A DNA stretch of 32,078 bases from Actinoplanes oryzae. GTDB taxonomy: Bacteria > Actinomycetota > Actinomycetes > Mycobacteriales > Micromonosporaceae. Position numbers and translations under genes: made by a program. The stretch's first letter is position 1; each line of letters opens with the position of its first letter. The notes below the pieces were generated by a model. The model did not search any database and was not told the DNA's origin. It was given only the letters and a program-made list of their open reading frames with translations. Shown in pieces: positions 31,327-32,078 of this stretch. Where the stretch lies: assembly GCF_030757795.1 (NCBI RefSeq), contig NZ_JAUQWH010000102.1:1-32078 (forward strand), read 5' to 3'.

Positions 31327-31682
31327 CGATTCTCCTCGTGGCCCTGGGCGCGGCCGTCGGAGCACCCCTGCGCTACCTGACCGACCGCTCCCTCAAGACC
31401 GGCGACGGCTTCCCGTGGGGCACCCTCACCGTCAACGTGGCCGGCTCCCTGATCCTGGGCATCGTCCTCGGCCTGCCCCTCGACCCGTGGCTGGTGTCGC
31501 TGCTGGGCACGGGCTTCTGCGGCGCGCTGACGACGTACTCGACCTTCAGCTTCGAGACGCTGACCCTGGCCCGCTCCGGTAAGCGCCCCCTCGCCGCCGT
31601 CTACGCGCTCGGCAGCATCCTCGCCGGTCTCGGCGCCGCCTCCCTCGGCCTCCTCATCGCCGCCGCCCTCACCCCCGTGTGA
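31323..31682 (+). CDS. fluC: FluC/CrcB fluoride channel subunit 2
   Basis: A 119-residue partner with the same helices and motifs: LGAAVGAPLRYLTDR, GTLTVNVAGSLILGIVLG and TGFCGALTTYSTFSFET. Many Gram-positive bacteria carry two such genes side by side whose products form heterodimeric, dual-topology channels. The overlapping arrangement here fits that. Start GTG at 31323. Confidence 0.9.
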   Translation: MTILLVALGAAVGAPLRYLTDRSLKTGDGFPWGTLTVNVAGSLILGIVLGLPLDPWLVSLLGTGFCGALTTYSTFSFETLTLARSGKRPLAAVYALGSILAGLGAASLGLLIAAALTPV

Positions 31683-31761
31683 GCGGCAATCCGCCGTTTC
31701 GTGGGTGTCGGACAGCGGTCGTATCAGGGCGCGGGGCCCGGCGCGGCGCTGCAATGGGGCG

Positions 31762-31851
31762 ATGACCGGGCTTCTGGCGACCGTTGCCGCGCGGCTGATC
31801 CGTGCGGCCGGTCATGTCTACTGGCACACCTGGCGCCGGTACCACCGTTGA
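31762..31851 (+). CDS. Possible 29-residue small protein
   Basis: A short ORF starts at ATG with GGGG just upstream. It codes for a basic, amphipathic-looking peptide (TGLLATVAARLIRAAGH, then an aromatic/arginine-rich end WHTWRRYHR). Its TGA overlaps a TTG in frame with the next reading frame, which would give coupling. No homology is recognised. It could be chance in GC-rich DNA. The rest of 31683-31874 shows no clear terminator or operator. Confidence 0.3.
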   Translation: MTGLLATVAARLIRAAGHVYWHTWRRYHR

Positions 31852-31874
31852 CAGCGTGGGGGATCCTCTCGGGG

Positions 31875-32078
31875 GTGCGATGGAGTCGGCGGGATGTGCG
31901 GATCGGTTTCGCGGTGGCCGCGGGCGTCGGGGTCGTGGCGGCGCTCGGCGGTGTGGCCCTCGCTCAGCGGGCCGGTGGGGACTGCGCGGTGGAACCCTTG
32001 GCGCTGCCGTCGCCCGGTGCGTACACGCTTGTCTTCGCCATGGATCCGGGCGGTCGCCACATCGCCGGGCGGACCGGC
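31875..32078 (+). CDS. N-terminus of a membrane-anchored or exported protein, truncated by window edge
   Basis: From GTG 31875 the frame is open to the window end (68 codons). The product starts RWSRRDVRIG, then a single hydrophobic stretch (FAVAAGVGVVAALGGVALA), a signal peptide or anchor. After a linker it reads YTLVFAMDPGGRHIAGRTG, which resembles one blade of a secreted beta-propeller or repeat protein. A TTG at 31848, overlapping the small ORF stop, is an alternative start. The minus-strand ORF over the same bases is considered its shadow. Confidence 0.6.
   Translation, partial: MRWSRRDVRIGFAVAAGVGVVAALGGVALAQRAGGDCAVEPLALPSPGAYTLVFAMDPGGRHIAGRTG

Noticed and set aside
31818..32060. 80-residue minus-strand ORF at the window end
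   Set aside because: The plus frame gives a hydrophobic anchor and a plausible exported domain; the minus ORF is Arg/His/Pro-rich and shadow-like.
1..32078. CRISPR arrays, tRNA or rRNA genes, insertion sequences, phage genes
   Set aside because: Looked for regular short repeats, tRNA-like and transposase-like sequence; none seen on reading.

Overview
The window is very GC-rich, with many GTG starts and tightly overlapping (ATGA/GTGA) genes. This points to an actinomycete. The gene mix (pseudaminic acid synthesis, two c-di-GMP enzymes, MmpL, MarR and NarL-type regulators, a ClosTridial-hydrophobic-W secreted protein) would suit a motile-spored Micromonosporaceae such as Actinoplanes. That genus assignment is inference; no rRNA or taxonomic marker is present.

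Layout. (1) 1-968: 3' end of a GGDEF-EAL protein. A terminator (1025-1056) separates it from a secreted hydrophobic-W repeat protein (1082-1681, minus). (2) 1803-8083, minus strand: a sugar operon read pseB, pseC, a putative glycosyltransferase, a methyltransferase with a coiled-coil tail, pseF, pseG. (3) 8283-16014, plus strand, divergent from pseB: acyl carrier protein, FabG-like reductase, AMP-forming ligase, LuxE-like acyl-protein synthetase, LuxC-like acyl reductase, then a polyprenyl-phosphate glycosyltransferase (GtrB/DPM-like) and a large GT-C-like membrane protein. (4) 16042-22198: a pair of inverted DnaA boxes, a MarR regulator, a serine beta-lactamase/esterase-like gene, and a histidine kinase/NarL regulator pair followed by an MmpL transporter. 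The kinase and mmpL genes share a nearly identical promoter/operator architecture. (5) 22238-24726, minus: CsbD stress protein and a full-length membrane GGDEF-EAL protein. (6) 24850-30980, plus: a second sugar operon with GT2, pseH, pseI, a GT-B-like protein, an unknown protein and a parallel beta-helix protein. (7) 30985-31682: two tandem FluC/CrcB fluoride-channel subunits, then a small ORF and the start of a membrane-anchored or exported protein running off the end.

How it fits together. The two sugar operons contain all six classical steps to CMP-pseudaminic acid (PseB, C, H, G, I, F), split about 17 kb apart. They are embedded with candidate transferases and decorating enzymes. The acyl module in region 3 has the parts to load, adjust and reduce an acyl group on a carrier protein, and it is translationally coupled and divergent from pseB. 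The most interesting hypothesis is that it makes an unusual acyl or aldehyde-derived decoration, or a lipid-linked component, for the pseudaminic-acid-containing surface glycan. The glycan could be on flagellin or on a cell-wall polymer; the sequence does not decide between them.
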